64,000 nt of DNA, taken from the NCBI RefSeq assembly GCF_050971785.1, contig NZ_JBPCCU010000007.1, positions 434,001-498,000 on the forward strand, written 5' to 3'. Under the pieces are notes generated by a model. It did not search any database and was not told where the DNA came from. It saw only the letters and a list, made by a program, of their open reading frames with translations. Positions 17,464 through 27,295 of this stretch are shown here, piece after piece (position 1 is the first letter of the stretch; the number at the start of each line of letters is the position of its first letter). Made by a program: the position numbers and the translations under genes. Origin of the DNA: Actinomadura_E scrupuli (GTDB taxonomy: Bacteria; Actinomycetota; Actinomycetes; Streptosporangiales; Streptosporangiaceae).

Positions 17464-19919
17464 TCAGCGGCTAAGGTCCTCAGATGGCGGGTCTTCGGCC
17501 CCCGCCACCTGCGAGTCCACCGCCGGGGCCCGGTGCACGGGGCGCAGCGCGACTGCCGTGACCTTGTACTCGGGGCAGCCGGTGATCGTGTCGGTGTGAG
17601 CCGAGGTGAGCTGGTTGCTCGGGGTGCCGGGGAAGTGGAAGGCGGCGAACACCTCACCGGGCGCGACCTCTCCGGTGACGCGGGCGGGAAGGACGAGGGA
17701 ACCGCGGCGGCTGGTGATCTCGACGAGGTCGTCGTCCTGGACGGCGAGCCTGTCCGCGTCCGCGGGGCTGATGTCGAGTGTCTCCTCGAAGAGCAGTTCG
17801 GTGTTGGCCGTCCGGCGCGTCATCGAACCGGTGTTGTAGTGCGCCAGCCGGCGGCCGGTGACCAGAACGTAGGGGAACCTGCCGTCCGGCTGCTCGCCGG
17901 GCGGCAGGTACGGGCGTGCGGCGAGTGCCGCGCGCCCGGTCGGGGTGGCGAAGCGGCCCAGGTAGAGGGCTGCTTCGCCCGGATCATCGGGGCCGTGGCA
18001 GGGCCAGTGCAGCGGGCCGTCGCGGTCCAGCCGGGCAGCGCGGACAGGACATGGCCGGTGTCGGGATCGGTCTGGGCGATGTCCTCGCCGATGACGTACA
18101 GCGCCTTGAGGCGACCGCTGACCGCGGCGTCGAACATCTGCGGGATCCGCAGGCCTGGCCGGTCGGGTACGGGTCGGCCCCAGGCGCGTGCGAAGCGTTC
18201 GCGCACCGAGGTGTCGGTGACCGGCTGGTAGCCGGGCAGCAGGTCGGGGAGCGCCCCCATGTCGGAGGCGCCTTGGACGTTGTTCTGCCCGCGCAGCGGT
18301 AACACCCCGCAGCAGCCCAGGGTTCCGACCGCGCCCTTGAGGATCGCCAGATTGGCCAGCGTGCGCACCCCGTCGGTGCCATGGGCGTGTTCGGTGATTC
18401 CCAGCCCGTAGACGATGGCCGGCCGGCGCGCACCACCGTACAGGCGGGCGGCCGCCAGGAGGCCCTCCGGCGGCACGCCGGCGATCCGCGCCACCCGGTC
18501 GGGCGGGTAGTCGCTCAGCAGTGCCGTGAGTTCGGTCAGCCCGGTCGCCCGCCCGGCGAGGAAGTCCCGGTCGGTGAGTCCCTCGTCGATGAGCACCCGC
18601 GCGAGCCCGTTGAAGACGGCGACGTTCGAACCCGGTCTGCCCCGCAGGTGCACGTCGGCGAGCACGGCGAGTTCGGTGCTGCGGGGGTCGATCACGATGA
18701 GGCGGGCACCGCCCAGGACGCGCTGCTTGATGCGGGCTCCCACGACCGGGTGCGCTTCGGTGGGATTCGCCCCGGCGAGCAGGAAGCAGTCGGCGTCGTC
18801 GAGGTCGTCGAGCGAGTTGGTGCCGCCCGCCAGGCCGAACGTGGCGGTGAGCCCTGCCGCCGAAGGCGCATGACACAGCCGTGAGCAGTTGTCGACGTTG
18901 TTGGTGCCGATCACGCTGCGCGCGAACTTCTGCACGAGGTAGTTCTCCTCGTTGGTGGCCCTGGCCGAGGAGATGAACCCGATCGCGTCGGCTCCGTGAT
19001 CGTGCCGGAGTGCGGAGAGGCGTTCGGCGACCAGGCCGACGGCCTCCGCCCAGGACGCCGGTTCGAGCGGGGACCCCCGTCCTCCGCGGCGGACCAGCGG
19101 CGTCGTGAGCCGCTCCCGTGAACGGGCGAAGGCGTGCGCGAAGCGCCCCTTGACGCAGGCGTGGCCCCGGTTGACCGGCGCGTCATGGACCGGGGTGATG
19201 GCGGCCACGGCCTCGTCCCGGACGTGGACCCGGAGCGTGCAGCCCACTCCGCAGTATCCGCAGGTCGTGGTCACCGCCCGGGCCATGGGGCGGGGGTCGA
19301 GGAAACCGGGTTCGGACAGCGCGCCGGTCGGGCAGCTGTCGACACAGCCGCCGCATCCCACGCAGGGTGAGGACACCCACGGCTCACCCGCCCCCGCCGT
19401 CACGACGGTATCGAACCCGCGTCCGGTGAGCTCCAGTGCGAACGTGCCCTGCACTTCCGCGCACATCCGCACGCATCGCCCGCAGGCGATGCACAGGTCA
19501 CGGTCCAGCTTGACGTACGGGTGCGAGTGGTCGGCACCGGCCGTGTGCCCGGCACCGCCGAACTCGGTCCCGGTCACGCCGAGCTCCCGGCAGGCCCGTA
19601 CCAGTTCGCTCCGGTCCGCCGGGACCTCCAGCGCCCGGGGCGGCAGCTCCGAGACGATCATTTCCAGGGAGCCCCGGGCCGCTCGGCGGGCCCGCGGATC
19701 ATCCGGGTGCACGACCATGCCGTCGGCTGCGGGCGTGGTGCAGGCGGCCACCACCAGGCCGGGTTCGACTCCGACCAGGCACACCCGGCACGAGCCCTGC
19801 GGGGAGAGCCGGTCGTCGTCGCACAAGGCCGGCAACCAGATGCCCGCGGCGCGGACGGCCTCCAGCACGCTGGCCCGCTCCGGCAGCTCGACAAGAACCT
19901 CGCCCACCCGCAGGCGCAT
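17464..19919 (-). pseudogene. NAD-linked formate dehydrogenase catalytic (alpha) subunit, internally deleted and frame-shifted
   Basis: From ATG 19919 the frame encodes a [2Fe-2S] domain (CDDDRLSPQGSCRVC), 4Fe-4S clusters (CIACGRCVRMC, CVGCGGCVDSC), and the molybdopterin domain opening TTCGYCGVGC with a catalytic cysteine in NCSRLCHAPS (Cys, not selenocysteine). It stays intact to about 18035 (IGEDIAQTDPDTGHVLSAL). There the proper sequence jumps to another frame, LDRDGPLHWPCHG, and runs through the C-terminal MGD-binding domain to 17464. Family members have about 95-100 residues between these two points (the LLVVQDIFLTETA to GTFTNTERR region), which are absent. The product ends at 17820 instead of 17464. 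It starts on the last base of the upstream gene stop (TGATG), so the pair was one operon. Confidence 0.75.
17467..17480. promoter_or_regulatory. Weak DosR/DevR-like box before CBS-BON
   Basis: GCGGCTAAGGTCCT, 63 bases before the CBS-BON start at 17403. It keeps AAGGTCC and the position typical of the other boxes, but the left arm is degenerate and it overlaps coding sequence of the broken fdh gene. Confidence 0.4.
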
Positions 19920-21667
19920 CACGAAGCACCGCTTTCCAGATCGTCCCGGTAAACCCGCACCAGGCTGCGTACCGAGCCGGGCACATTGCGGCCGAACGCG
20001 CACAGGCTGCCGACCTGCATGACCTGCGCCACCCGCTCCTGGGTCGCCAGCGCCGCATCGACCTGCCCGGCCGGCGCGGCGGCGATCCGCTCCGCGAGCT
20101 CGAGGCCGCGCCGCGAACCCACCCGGCACGGCACGCAGGCACCGCAGCTCTCCGATGCGGCGAACGACCACACGTGGCGGAGCAGCTCACCTGCCGGCAC
20201 GTCGGTGTCGACCGCGACGAGACTGCCGTGGCCCAGCGCCACCCCGGCCTCGGCGAGCGCCCCCGCGCTGAGCGGGACGTGCGTCTCCGCCGGGGAGAGG
20301 AAACCTCCCAGCGGCCCGCCGATCTGCACGGCCCGCAGGGTGCGTCCTTCGCGCAGTCCCCCGCCGAGATCCTCGACGATGAGGCGCAGCGGCACGCCGA
20401 ACTCGACTTCGTACACTCCAGGCCGGCGGAAGCGCTCGCTCAGGCACACCAGCTTGGTGCCCGGCTCGTCCGGCAGACCCAGGCGCCGGTACGCCGCGCC
20501 GCCATGGCGGACGATCCACGGCACCGCGGCGAGCGTCTCCACGTTGTTCACCGCGGTCGGTCTCCCGCCGACGCCTCGGCTGGTCGGGTAGGGAGGCCGG
20601 GCACGGGCACTCCCCCGCAACCCCTGCAGCAGGTGCAGCAGCGCCGTCTCCTCACCCGCCACGTAGGAGCCCGCGCCCTCGACCACCTCCACGTCGAAGC
20701 CGAATCCGGACCCGTGGACGTCGGCACCCAGATGACCGGACGCCCTCGCCTCCGTGACGGCCGTGCGCATCCGCGCCAGGGCCGCCGGATACTCCGAACG
20801 CACCAGGACGACTCCGCGGGCGGCACCGACGGCGAAGCCGGCCAACGCCAGGCCCTCCAGAACCCGGTGGGGATCGCCTTCCATCAGGAGGCGATCACAG
20901 AACGAGCCCGGGTCGCCCTCGTCGCCGTTGGCGACCACATAGCGGGGAGCCGGCCCCGCCGCCGCGGCGGACCACTTCACCGTCACCGGGAACTCGGCTC
21001 CCCCGCGGCCCCGCAGGCCGGCCGCGCCCACCTCGGCGATCACCCGCTCCGCCCCTGCCGCCAGCGCCTCCGGCCACGCCTCCCACGCCCCCTCTTCGCC
21101 GATCAGCCCGGCGAGGAGCACGGCACGTGAACTCGCATTCTGGTACGGCACCGGCGGTGCACCATCGGACACATCAGGCAATTCGGAGCGAATGCCCTGG
21201 CGGGTGGTGCGAGCGCCGCCGGTCGCCTCCGTCAGCAGACCGTCCAGAGCCGGACCGGCCCGCGGCACCCGGCCATCCAGAGCCGCAGGCGAGGCGTAGC
21301 AGTATCCAAGGCAGTGCACGACCTGCAACGACACGGATCCATCCGGAGCACGATCACCACGGCCGACGCCGAGCGCCACCTCGAGCCGATCTATGTGGCG
21401 ACCCAGCGTGGACACGAAACACGACGTCCCCTCACACACACGAACATGACGCCGGCCCTGCCCCCCGCCCGCGAAGTCCGCGTAGAAGGACGCGGTACCG
21501 GACACCGCCGCGACCGGCCAGCCCAGCTCCCCGGCGACGCGGCGAACGTCGTCAGCCCGGACGACTCCGTGTGCCGCCTTCGCACGCCGCAGCCCCTCGC
21601 CTGCGGAGACCCCCGATCCCCCGAAGCGCTCCTGCCATTCGACGAACCCTTCTCGGAACCTGTTCAT
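19919..21667 (-). CDS. NAD-linked formate dehydrogenase diaphorase subunit (NuoE-NuoF fusion)
   Basis: 582 residues. Residues 1-140 are thioredoxin-like NuoE with four cysteines for a [2Fe-2S] cluster (CEGTSC and HCLGYC). Residues about 175-570 are NuoF: FMN and NADH-binding GLRGRGGAEFP and NGDEGDPGSFCDR, the GAGSYVAGEETAL loop, and a C-terminal SCGACVPCRVGSRR 4Fe-4S site. It would pass electrons from the molybdenum subunit to NAD+. It overlaps the alpha subunit gene by one base (TGATG), so translation was coupled. Because the alpha gene is disrupted, this subunit may now act without its partner or with another one. The upstream gap to the divergent USP is 241 bases with one DosR-like box. 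Confidence 0.9.
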   Translation of the reverse strand: MNRFREGFVEWQERFGGSGVSAGEGLRRAKAAHGVVRADDVRRVAGELGWPVAAVSGTASFYADFAGGGQGRRHVRVCEGTSCFVSTLGRHIDRLEVALGVGRGDRAPDGSVSLQVVHCLGYCYASPAALDGRVPRAGPALDGLLTEATGGARTTRQGIRSELPDVSDGAPPVPYQNASSRAVLLAGLIGEEGAWEAWPEALAAGAERVIAEVGAAGLRGRGGAEFPVTVKWSAAAAGPAPRYVVANGDEGDPGSFCDRLLMEGDPHRVLEGLALAGFAVGAARGVVLVRSEYPAALARMRTAVTEARASGHLGADVHGSGFGFDVEVVEGAGSYVAGEETALLHLLQGLRGSARARPPYPTSRGVGGRPTAVNNVETLAAVPWIVRHGGAAYRRLGLPDEPGTKLVCLSERFRRPGVYEVEFGVPLRLIVEDLGGGLREGRTLRAVQIGGPLGGFLSPAETHVPLSAGALAEAGVALGHGSLVAVDTDVPAGELLRHVWSFAASESCGACVPCRVGSRRGLELAERIAAAPAGQVDAALATQERVAQVMQVGSLCAFGRNVPGSVRSLVRVYRDDLESGAS

Positions 21668-21819
21668 CCGCTCCCCCGTCGGCGGTGTCCGGTCCGAGGG
21701 ACCGGCCCTCCGACCTCCCCTGAAGGATGCCGCGACCAGGTTGTACCCAACGGAGCGTCACCACATCGCGGCAGATCGACACGCCGGCCCTGCTCCGCGG
21801 ACCGGGCGGAGCCTGAGAA

Positions 21820-21833
21820 GTGGCCAAGGTCCC
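21820..21833. promoter_or_regulatory. DosR/DevR-like box between fdh and USP operons
   Basis: GTGGCCAAGGTCCC, 75 bases before the USP start at 21909 and 152 bases from the divergent formate dehydrogenase start. A second, compressed match (GGGACCGGCCC, 21698-21708) lies nearer the fdh side but lacks three bases of spacer. Confidence 0.55.
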
Positions 21834-21908
21834 GCCGGCCGGGGTCTCTCGGCTCTGCGCCGGCACCCGGCCGCCGGGCGAGGATGCAGGTGGACAAGGA
21901 GGCCGATC

Positions 21909-22343
21909 ATGCAGATCTTCCCGGCACAGCGGTGCGTGGTCGTCGGTGTCGACGGCTCCCCGAACTCGATGGCCGCGCTCCAGCGGGGGGCGAGGGAGGC
22001 CCAGGAGCGGCACGCCAGGCTCGACGTCATCCGCGTCATATCCCCCACCGGCTCGCCGGCGTTCCTGGGAACGGCCGCCGCCTGGCTGCGGCTGCGCGCG
22101 CTGGTGGCGAACGCACTGCCCACCTCCCAGCACCTCACCACCCGGCTGCGCATCGTCCACGGTGACCCGGTGAAGGCGCTCGTCCGGGCCGCCCGGGGCG
22201 CCGACCTGCTGGTCATCGGAGCGCGGGAGGGTTCTGAGCACGGCAACCCGCTCGGCGGAGCCACCATCCCGGCCGTGGTGTCCGGAGCGCCGTGCAGGGT
22301 CGTCATCTGCGAGGGCGCGGCCACGGCCATCCGGGAGCGGTGA
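21909..22343 (+). CDS. Single-domain universal stress protein, degenerate ATP motif
   Basis: 144 residues, one UspA domain, unlike the tandem proteins elsewhere in the window. The opening strand VVVGVDGSPNSMAAL is normal, but the C-terminal nucleotide motif reads GAREGSEHGNPLGGA instead of GxxGxxxxxxxxxGS, so ATP binding is doubtful. ATG 21909 follows the GGAGG at 21898. Its TGA shares the A with the ATG of the HAD gene (TGATG), so it is the first gene of a coupled USP-HAD-GH65 operon. It may act as a non-nucleotide USP subunit or a regulator of the sugar enzymes. Confidence 0.8.
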   Translation: MQIFPAQRCVVVGVDGSPNSMAALQRGAREAQERHARLDVIRVISPTGSPAFLGTAAAWLRLRALVANALPTSQHLTTRLRIVHGDPVKALVRAARGADLLVIGAREGSEHGNPLGGATIPAVVSGAPCRVVICEGAATAIRER

Positions 22344-23086
22344 TGATCCGGCTCAGCGAGGTGGAGGCGGTGATCTTCGATACCGACGGGGTCGTCACCG
22401 ACACCGCGCGGTTGCACGCGGCCGCCTGGAAGGTGGTCTTCGACGCCTTCCTGCGGGGCCGGGCCATCGCGGCCGGCACGGAGTACCGTCCCTTCGACGA
22501 GCACGCCGACTATCTGCGCTACGTGGACGGCAAGCCCAGATCCGAGGGGATACGGGACTTTCTCACCTCGCGTGGGGTCCAGGCCGGCGGCCGTGCCGTC
22601 GCGGAGATGGGGGACCGCAAGGACGCCCTCTACATGGACCAGGTCAGGCACGGCGGCGTCGTCGCGTTCCCCTCGTCGGTCGCCCTGGTCCGTGCCCTGC
22701 GCAGCCGCCACGTCCGCACCGCCGTGGTCTCGGCAAGCCGCAACTGCGCCGAGGTCCTGAGCAGGGCGGGGGTCTCCGGGCTGTTCGACGTCCGGGTGGA
22801 CGGTGTCGAGTCCGCCCGGCTGGGGCTGGCGGGCAAACCCGACCCCGCGCTGTTCCTGGAGGCGGCCCGCCGCCTCGGCGTCCCCCCGGAGCGGACCGCG
22901 GTCGTCGAGGACGCGCTGGCCGGAGTGTCCGCCGGACGGCGGGGCGGGTTCGGCCTGGTGATCGGCGTCGACCGCAACGGGCAGGCGCCCGCCCTCCTGG
23001 CGAGCGGCGCGGACCTCGTCGTCGCGGACCTGTCCGAACTGACATCCGACGGGAGTGACCGTGAGCCGCTGGCTGCTGACCTATGA
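22343..23086 (+). CDS. HAD-family beta-phosphoglucomutase
   Basis: 247 residues. HAD motif I is FDTDGVVTDTARLHAAAW with the nucleophile and acid Asp two apart; motif II is VVSASRN; motif III lysine lies in LAGKPDPALFLEA; motif IV is VVEDALAGVSAG. The cap with RYVDGKPRSEGIRDFL is typical of beta-phosphoglucomutases. It would convert beta-glucose-1-phosphate to glucose-6-phosphate. Its start overlaps the USP stop and its end overlaps the GH65 gene by 32 bases. The same HAD-GH65 order occurs in M. tuberculosis (Rv3400-Rv3401). Confidence 0.88.
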   Translation: MIRLSEVEAVIFDTDGVVTDTARLHAAAWKVVFDAFLRGRAIAAGTEYRPFDEHADYLRYVDGKPRSEGIRDFLTSRGVQAGGRAVAEMGDRKDALYMDQVRHGGVVAFPSSVALVRALRSRHVRTAVVSASRNCAEVLSRAGVSGLFDVRVDGVESARLGLAGKPDPALFLEAARRLGVPPERTAVVEDALAGVSAGRRGGFGLVIGVDRNGQAPALLASGADLVVADLSELTSDGSDREPLAADL

Positions 23087-25472
23087 CGGCTACGACCCCC
23101 GGGGGGAGGCACTTCGTGAGGCGCTCTGCACGCTGGGCAACGGCTACTTCGCGACACGGGGCGCCGCCCCCGAGTCGGCCGCCGACAGGATCCACTATCC
23201 CGGAACCTACCTCGCGGGCTGCTACGACCGGCTGACCTCCGAGGTCGGCGGCCGTGCGCTGGAGAACGAGGACCTCGTCAACGCCCCGAACTGGCTGCCG
23301 CTGACCTTCCGGGCCGAGGGCGGCGACTGGTTCACCCTCGACGCCGCCGGACTGCTGTCCTGCTGGCAGCAGCTGGACCTCCGGCGCGGGGTCCTCACCC
23401 GTACCGTCCGGGTCCGGGACGCCGCCGGGCGCACCAGCCGGGTCACCCAGCGCAGGCTGGTGTCCATGGACGACCCGCATGTGGCCGCGCTGGAGACCAC
23501 GATCGTGGCGGAGGACTGGTCGGGACGGATGGAGATCCGCAGCGGGCTCGACGGCCGGGTCGTCAACGACGGCGTCGCCCGCTACCGCGACCTGTCCGGT
23601 GAGCACCTGCGGCCGGACGGCGAGGGCACCGAGGGTGAGGTGATGTGGCTGCGTACCCGCACCGCGACCTCGCAGATCGCCGTGGCGGTCGCCGCGCGGA
23701 CCCGGGTGATCGGCGCGGAGCCGGAGCGGGCGGCGCAGCGGCGGCGTGGGCAGGTCAGCTGCGACCTGATGCTGGAGGCGGCCGAAGGCGTGCCGATGAC
23801 CGTGGAGAAGGTCGCCACGGTGTTCACCTCCAAGGACCGGGCCATCTCCGAATGCGCCGTGGCGGCGAGGGCGCACGTGCGGCGCGCGGCGGGCTTCGAC
23901 GAGCTGCTGGAACGGCACGCGCTGGCCTGGGGAAGGATCTGGCGGCGCTGCCGGATCTCCCTCGACCACGAGGACTCCCAGCGGGTGCTCAACCTGCACA
24001 TGTTCCACCTGCTGCAGACCGTCTCCGAGCACAGCGTCGACCTGGACGCCGGCGCGCCCGCCCGAGGCCTGCACGGTGAGGCCTACCGGGGGCACGTGTT
24101 CTGGGACGAGCTGTTCATCATGCCGTTCCTGAGCCTGCGCTTCCCCGAGATCGCCCGGTCGCTGCTGATGTACCGGTGGCGGCGGCTGCCCGAGGCCCGC
24201 TGGGCCGCCCGGGAGGCCGGGCTGACCGGCGCGATGTACCCCTGGCAGAGCGGCAGCGACGGCCGCGAGGAGACCCAGCGGCTGCACCTCAACCCGCGTT
24301 CGGGACGATGGCTGCCCGACCATTCCCGGCTGCAGCGGCACGTGGGGCTCGCCGTCGCCTGCAACGTGTGGCGGTTCCACGAGGCCACCGGCGACCTCGA
24401 GTTCCTGGCCGAGTACGGCGCCGAGATCCTGTTCGAGGTCGCCCGCTTCTTCGCCGGGCTGGCCACCTACGACCACGCGCTGGACCGCTACGAGATCCGG
24501 GGCGTGATGGGACCCGACGAGTACCACGACGGGTACCCCGACCGCACGGAACCGGGGCTGGACAACAACGCCTACACCAACGTGATGACCGTCTGGGTGC
24601 TGCGCCGCGCCCTGGACGTGCTCACCATGCTGCCCGAGGACCGCGCCGCGGAACTACGCGAACGGCTGGCGCTGACGCCTGCGGAGCTCACCCGGTTCGA
24701 GGACGTGAGCCGCAAGATGCGCCTGGTCTTCCACCAGGGCGTCCTGAGCCAGTTCGAGGGCTACGACACGCTGGCCGAGCTGGACTGGGCGGCCTACCGG
24801 GAGAAGTACGGGGACGTACGGCGGCTGGACCGGATCATGGAGGCCGAGGGCGACAGCACCAACCGGTACCAGGTGTCCAAGCAGGCCGACGTGCTCATGC
24901 TGTTCTACCTCCTGTCCCCCGGCGAACTCGAGGACGTCCTCACCCGGCTCGGCTACGACTACGACTCCGCGCTCATCGCCCGCACGATCGGCTACTACCT
25001 CCCCCGCACCAGCCACGGCTCGACGCTCAGCGCGCTCGTCCACGCGTGGCTGCTGGCCCGTACCGACGGCGACGCGGCCTGGCGGCTGTTCCTGGAGACC
25101 CTGCACGCCGACATCGACGACGCCCAGCACGGCACGACCGCGGAAGGCGTCCATCTCGGCGCCATGGCCGGCACCGTCGACCTGGTCCAGCGGTGCTTCG
25201 CCGGCCTCGAGCCGCGCGGCGACACCCTCTGCCTCAACCCCCGGCTCCCCACCGAGGTCGGCGAACTGCGGTTCGCGCTGCGCTACCGCGGCCACTGGGG
25301 CCTGGAGGTGACCTGCCATCAGGACCGGCTGCGGGTGGCGCTGCGGCCCGGCGCCGCCTCGCCCATCGAGGTGGCCGCCGCCGGCCGGACGAAGTCGATC
25401 CAGCCCGGGACCACCTGGGAGATCCCCCTGCCGAGCGGTCCCGGCCCCGCCCCTGCCCCCGCGGACCCGTGA
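23055..25472 (+). CDS. GH65 disaccharide phosphorylase (maltose/trehalose/kojibiose type)
   Basis: 805 residues: N-terminal beta-sandwich, a linker, the (alpha/alpha)6 barrel and a C-terminal beta domain (ending near LPSGPGPAPAPADP). The general acid is E489 in GVMGPDEYH; the family continuation DNNAYTN is preceded by an 11-residue insert (DGYPDRTEPGL). The phosphate-binding RTSHGSTLS is present, which supports phosphorolysis over hydrolysis. Product beta-glucose-1-phosphate would feed the HAD enzyme. GTG 23055 lies inside the HAD gene; GTG 23061 is an alternative start. The exact disaccharide cannot be read from sequence; trehalose or maltose from storage glycogen are reasonable under dormancy. 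Confidence 0.88.
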   Translation: MTVSRWLLTYDGYDPRGEALREALCTLGNGYFATRGAAPESAADRIHYPGTYLAGCYDRLTSEVGGRALENEDLVNAPNWLPLTFRAEGGDWFTLDAAGLLSCWQQLDLRRGVLTRTVRVRDAAGRTSRVTQRRLVSMDDPHVAALETTIVAEDWSGRMEIRSGLDGRVVNDGVARYRDLSGEHLRPDGEGTEGEVMWLRTRTATSQIAVAVAARTRVIGAEPERAAQRRRGQVSCDLMLEAAEGVPMTVEKVATVFTSKDRAISECAVAARAHVRRAAGFDELLERHALAWGRIWRRCRISLDHEDSQRVLNLHMFHLLQTVSEHSVDLDAGAPARGLHGEAYRGHVFWDELFIMPFLSLRFPEIARSLLMYRWRRLPEARWAAREAGLTGAMYPWQSGSDGREETQRLHLNPRSGRWLPDHSRLQRHVGLAVACNVWRFHEATGDLEFLAEYGAEILFEVARFFAGLATYDHALDRYEIRGVMGPDEYHDGYPDRTEPGLDNNAYTNVMTVWVLRRALDVLTMLPEDRAAELRERLALTPAELTRFEDVSRKMRLVFHQGVLSQFEGYDTLAELDWAAYREKYGDVRRLDRIMEAEGDSTNRYQVSKQADVLMLFYLLSPGELEDVLTRLGYDYDSALIARTIGYYLPRTSHGSTLSALVHAWLLARTDGDAAWRLFLETLHADIDDAQHGTTAEGVHLGAMAGTVDLVQRCFAGLEPRGDTLCLNPRLPTEVGELRFALRYRGHWGLEVTCHQDRLRVALRPGAASPIEVAAAGRTKSIQPGTTWEIPLPSGPGPAPAPADP

Positions 25473-25495
25473 CCCGTCCCGCCGTCAGCGCTCCG

Positions 25496-27235
25496 TCACC
25501 GTACGGGGACGCACCACAGCAGCACGGTTCCGCCCTGGGCGCCGCCGCGGGTGATGAACGATCCGCCGAGTGCTTCGGCTCGGTTCGCCATGTTGCGCAG
25601 TCCGCTGCGGCGGCCGCCGGGGGGTATGCCGATGCCGTCGTCTTCGACCCGCAGGATGAGTTCGTCGCGTACGTCGATCGTGATGTTGACCGCACGGGCC
25701 TGGGCGTGCCGGGCGACGTTCGACAGTGCTTCCTGGAGGACGGCCAGGAGTTGCTCGCCGGTCTCTGGATCGACGGCCGTGTCCAGCAGGCCGTCGAGCC
25801 GTACGGAGGGGGCGAAGCCGAGGGTCTCGGCGGCGGTGTCGGCGATGGCGTGGATCCGGCTGCGCAGGCCGTGGTCGGCGGGATCGGCCTGCAGGGCGAA
25901 GATGGTGGAGCGGACCTGCCGGATGGTGTCGTCGAGGTCGTCGACGGCGCCCTGGACGCGGCGGGCCACCTCGGTCTTCTGCGTGATCTTGATGGCGCTC
26001 ATCAACGTCATCGCGGTGGCGAACAACCGCTGGATCACCGTGTCATGCAGGTCCTTGGCGATCCGCTCGCGGTCCTCGAGCACCACGATCCGCTCCGCGT
26101 CACGGCGGCGTTCGGCCAGCTCCAGCGCGACCGCGGCCTGGGCGGCGAACGGCTCCAGCAGCCGCAGGGTCGCGTCGTTGAACGCCGGCCGGCCGGAATG
26201 GTTGACCACCGCCAGCACCCCACGCGCCGACCGCCCCGACCCCAGTGCCACCATCAGACTCGGGCCGAAAGAGAGTTCCGGGGGCGCATGGGGGCCGACC
26301 GCGGCCCGGCCGCCGTCTTCCAGCAGCAGCGCGGTGCCCTCACGATAGACCCGGGCGGCCATGGCGTCGCCGAGGGGAATCCGCAGCCCGTGCAAGGCCT
26401 CGGCATGCCCGCCGTCCGCCGCGGCCACCACCAGCTCCTCACTCGCCTCATCGGCCAGCGACACCATGGCCAGATCCGCGTCACAGATCTCCCGGGCCCG
26501 CCGCGCGATCAGACCCACGACCTCCTCCGGCGCGGTGCCCGACAACAACGCGTTGGAGACCTCCGCCGACGCCTGCAACCAGCGCTCCCGCCGCCGCGCC
26601 TCCTGATACAGGCGGGCGTTCTCGATCGCGACCCCGGCGGCGGTGGCCAGCGCGGTCACGATGGCCTCGTCCTCCTCGTCGAACTCACCGCCACCGGCCT
26701 TCTCGGTCAGGTAAAGGTTGCCGAACACCTCCTCCCGGACCCGGATCGGTACCCCCAGGAACCGCCGCATCGGCGGATGATGTGCCGGGAAACCCGACGA
26801 CTCCGGATGCGCGGAGAGGTCCGGCAGGCGCAGCGAATGCGGCTCCTTGATCAGCAGACCCAGGATCCCGTGGCCGTGCGGCCAGTGCCCGATCGCCTCG
26901 ATCTCCTCCTCGCTGACACCCACGGTGATGAACTGCGCCAGATGGCCACCGCCCTCACCGATCACGCCCAAAGCCCCATAACGGGCATCGACCAGCGCCG
27001 ACGCCGCCTCGATGATCCGCCGCAGCGCCGTCTCCAGATCCAGATCGCTGCCGATGGAGACCACCGCCTCCAGCAACGCGTGCACCCGATCCCGGGTACC
27101 GAGCACGGTGTCGAGCCGCGCCTGCAACTCGGTGAGAAGATCGTCGAGCCTCAGCTGCGGCAAGATCAGCCGCGCGTGCCCCTCATCGGCCCGAACACCC
27201 ACGGGCTCAGATCCCTTGCCTGACACATCCGCCAC
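25496..27235 (-). CDS. devS: DevS/DosT-like oxygen-sensing histidine kinase
   Basis: From GTG 27235 the product is 579 residues, practically the same as mycobacterial DevS. GAF1 spans about 61-208 and contains FPAHHPPMRRFLGVP; one of H152/H153 aligns with the heme ligand of DevS. GAF2 spans about 229-376. The dimerisation and phosphoacceptor helix has H397 in RIAKDLHDTVIQRLF (HisKA_3 type), followed by an HATPase domain with NVARHAQ, VEDDGIGI and GLRNMANRAEALGG. It should autophosphorylate when heme is ferrous and deoxy or NO/CO bound and pass phosphate to DevR. A longer start at 27310 exists but would place its first codons within the regulatory inverted repeat. It is divergent from devR, unlike the devR-devS order of mycobacteria. 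Confidence 0.9.
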   Translation of the reverse strand: MADVSGKGSEPVGVRADEGHARLILPQLRLDDLLTELQARLDTVLGTRDRVHALLEAVVSIGSDLDLETALRRIIEAASALVDARYGALGVIGEGGGHLAQFITVGVSEEEIEAIGHWPHGHGILGLLIKEPHSLRLPDLSAHPESSGFPAHHPPMRRFLGVPIRVREEVFGNLYLTEKAGGGEFDEEDEAIVTALATAAGVAIENARLYQEARRRERWLQASAEVSNALLSGTAPEEVVGLIARRAREICDADLAMVSLADEASEELVVAAADGGHAEALHGLRIPLGDAMAARVYREGTALLLEDGGRAAVGPHAPPELSFGPSLMVALGSGRSARGVLAVVNHSGRPAFNDATLRLLEPFAAQAAVALELAERRRDAERIVVLEDRERIAKDLHDTVIQRLFATAMTLMSAIKITQKTEVARRVQGAVDDLDDTIRQVRSTIFALQADPADHGLRSRIHAIADTAAETLGFAPSVRLDGLLDTAVDPETGEQLLAVLQEALSNVARHAQARAVNITIDVRDELILRVEDDGIGIPPGGRRSGLRNMANRAEALGGSFITRGGAQGGTVLLWCVPVR

Positions 27236-27295
27236 GGACCCGATCGTATGCCGTCCGGGCCGCACCGGCCGAGCCCGACAACGATCCTCAGGCTC

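Noticed and set aside
21698..21708. Box near the formate dehydrogenase start (GGGACCGGCCC)
   Set aside because: The spacer is three bases too short for the same dimer geometry.
24176..27223. Long plus-strand open frame of about 1000 codons over GH65 and devS
   Set aside because: It is low-complexity Arg/Pro/Ala sequence with no family resemblance and overlaps two well-supported genes in other frames; an effect of very high GC content.
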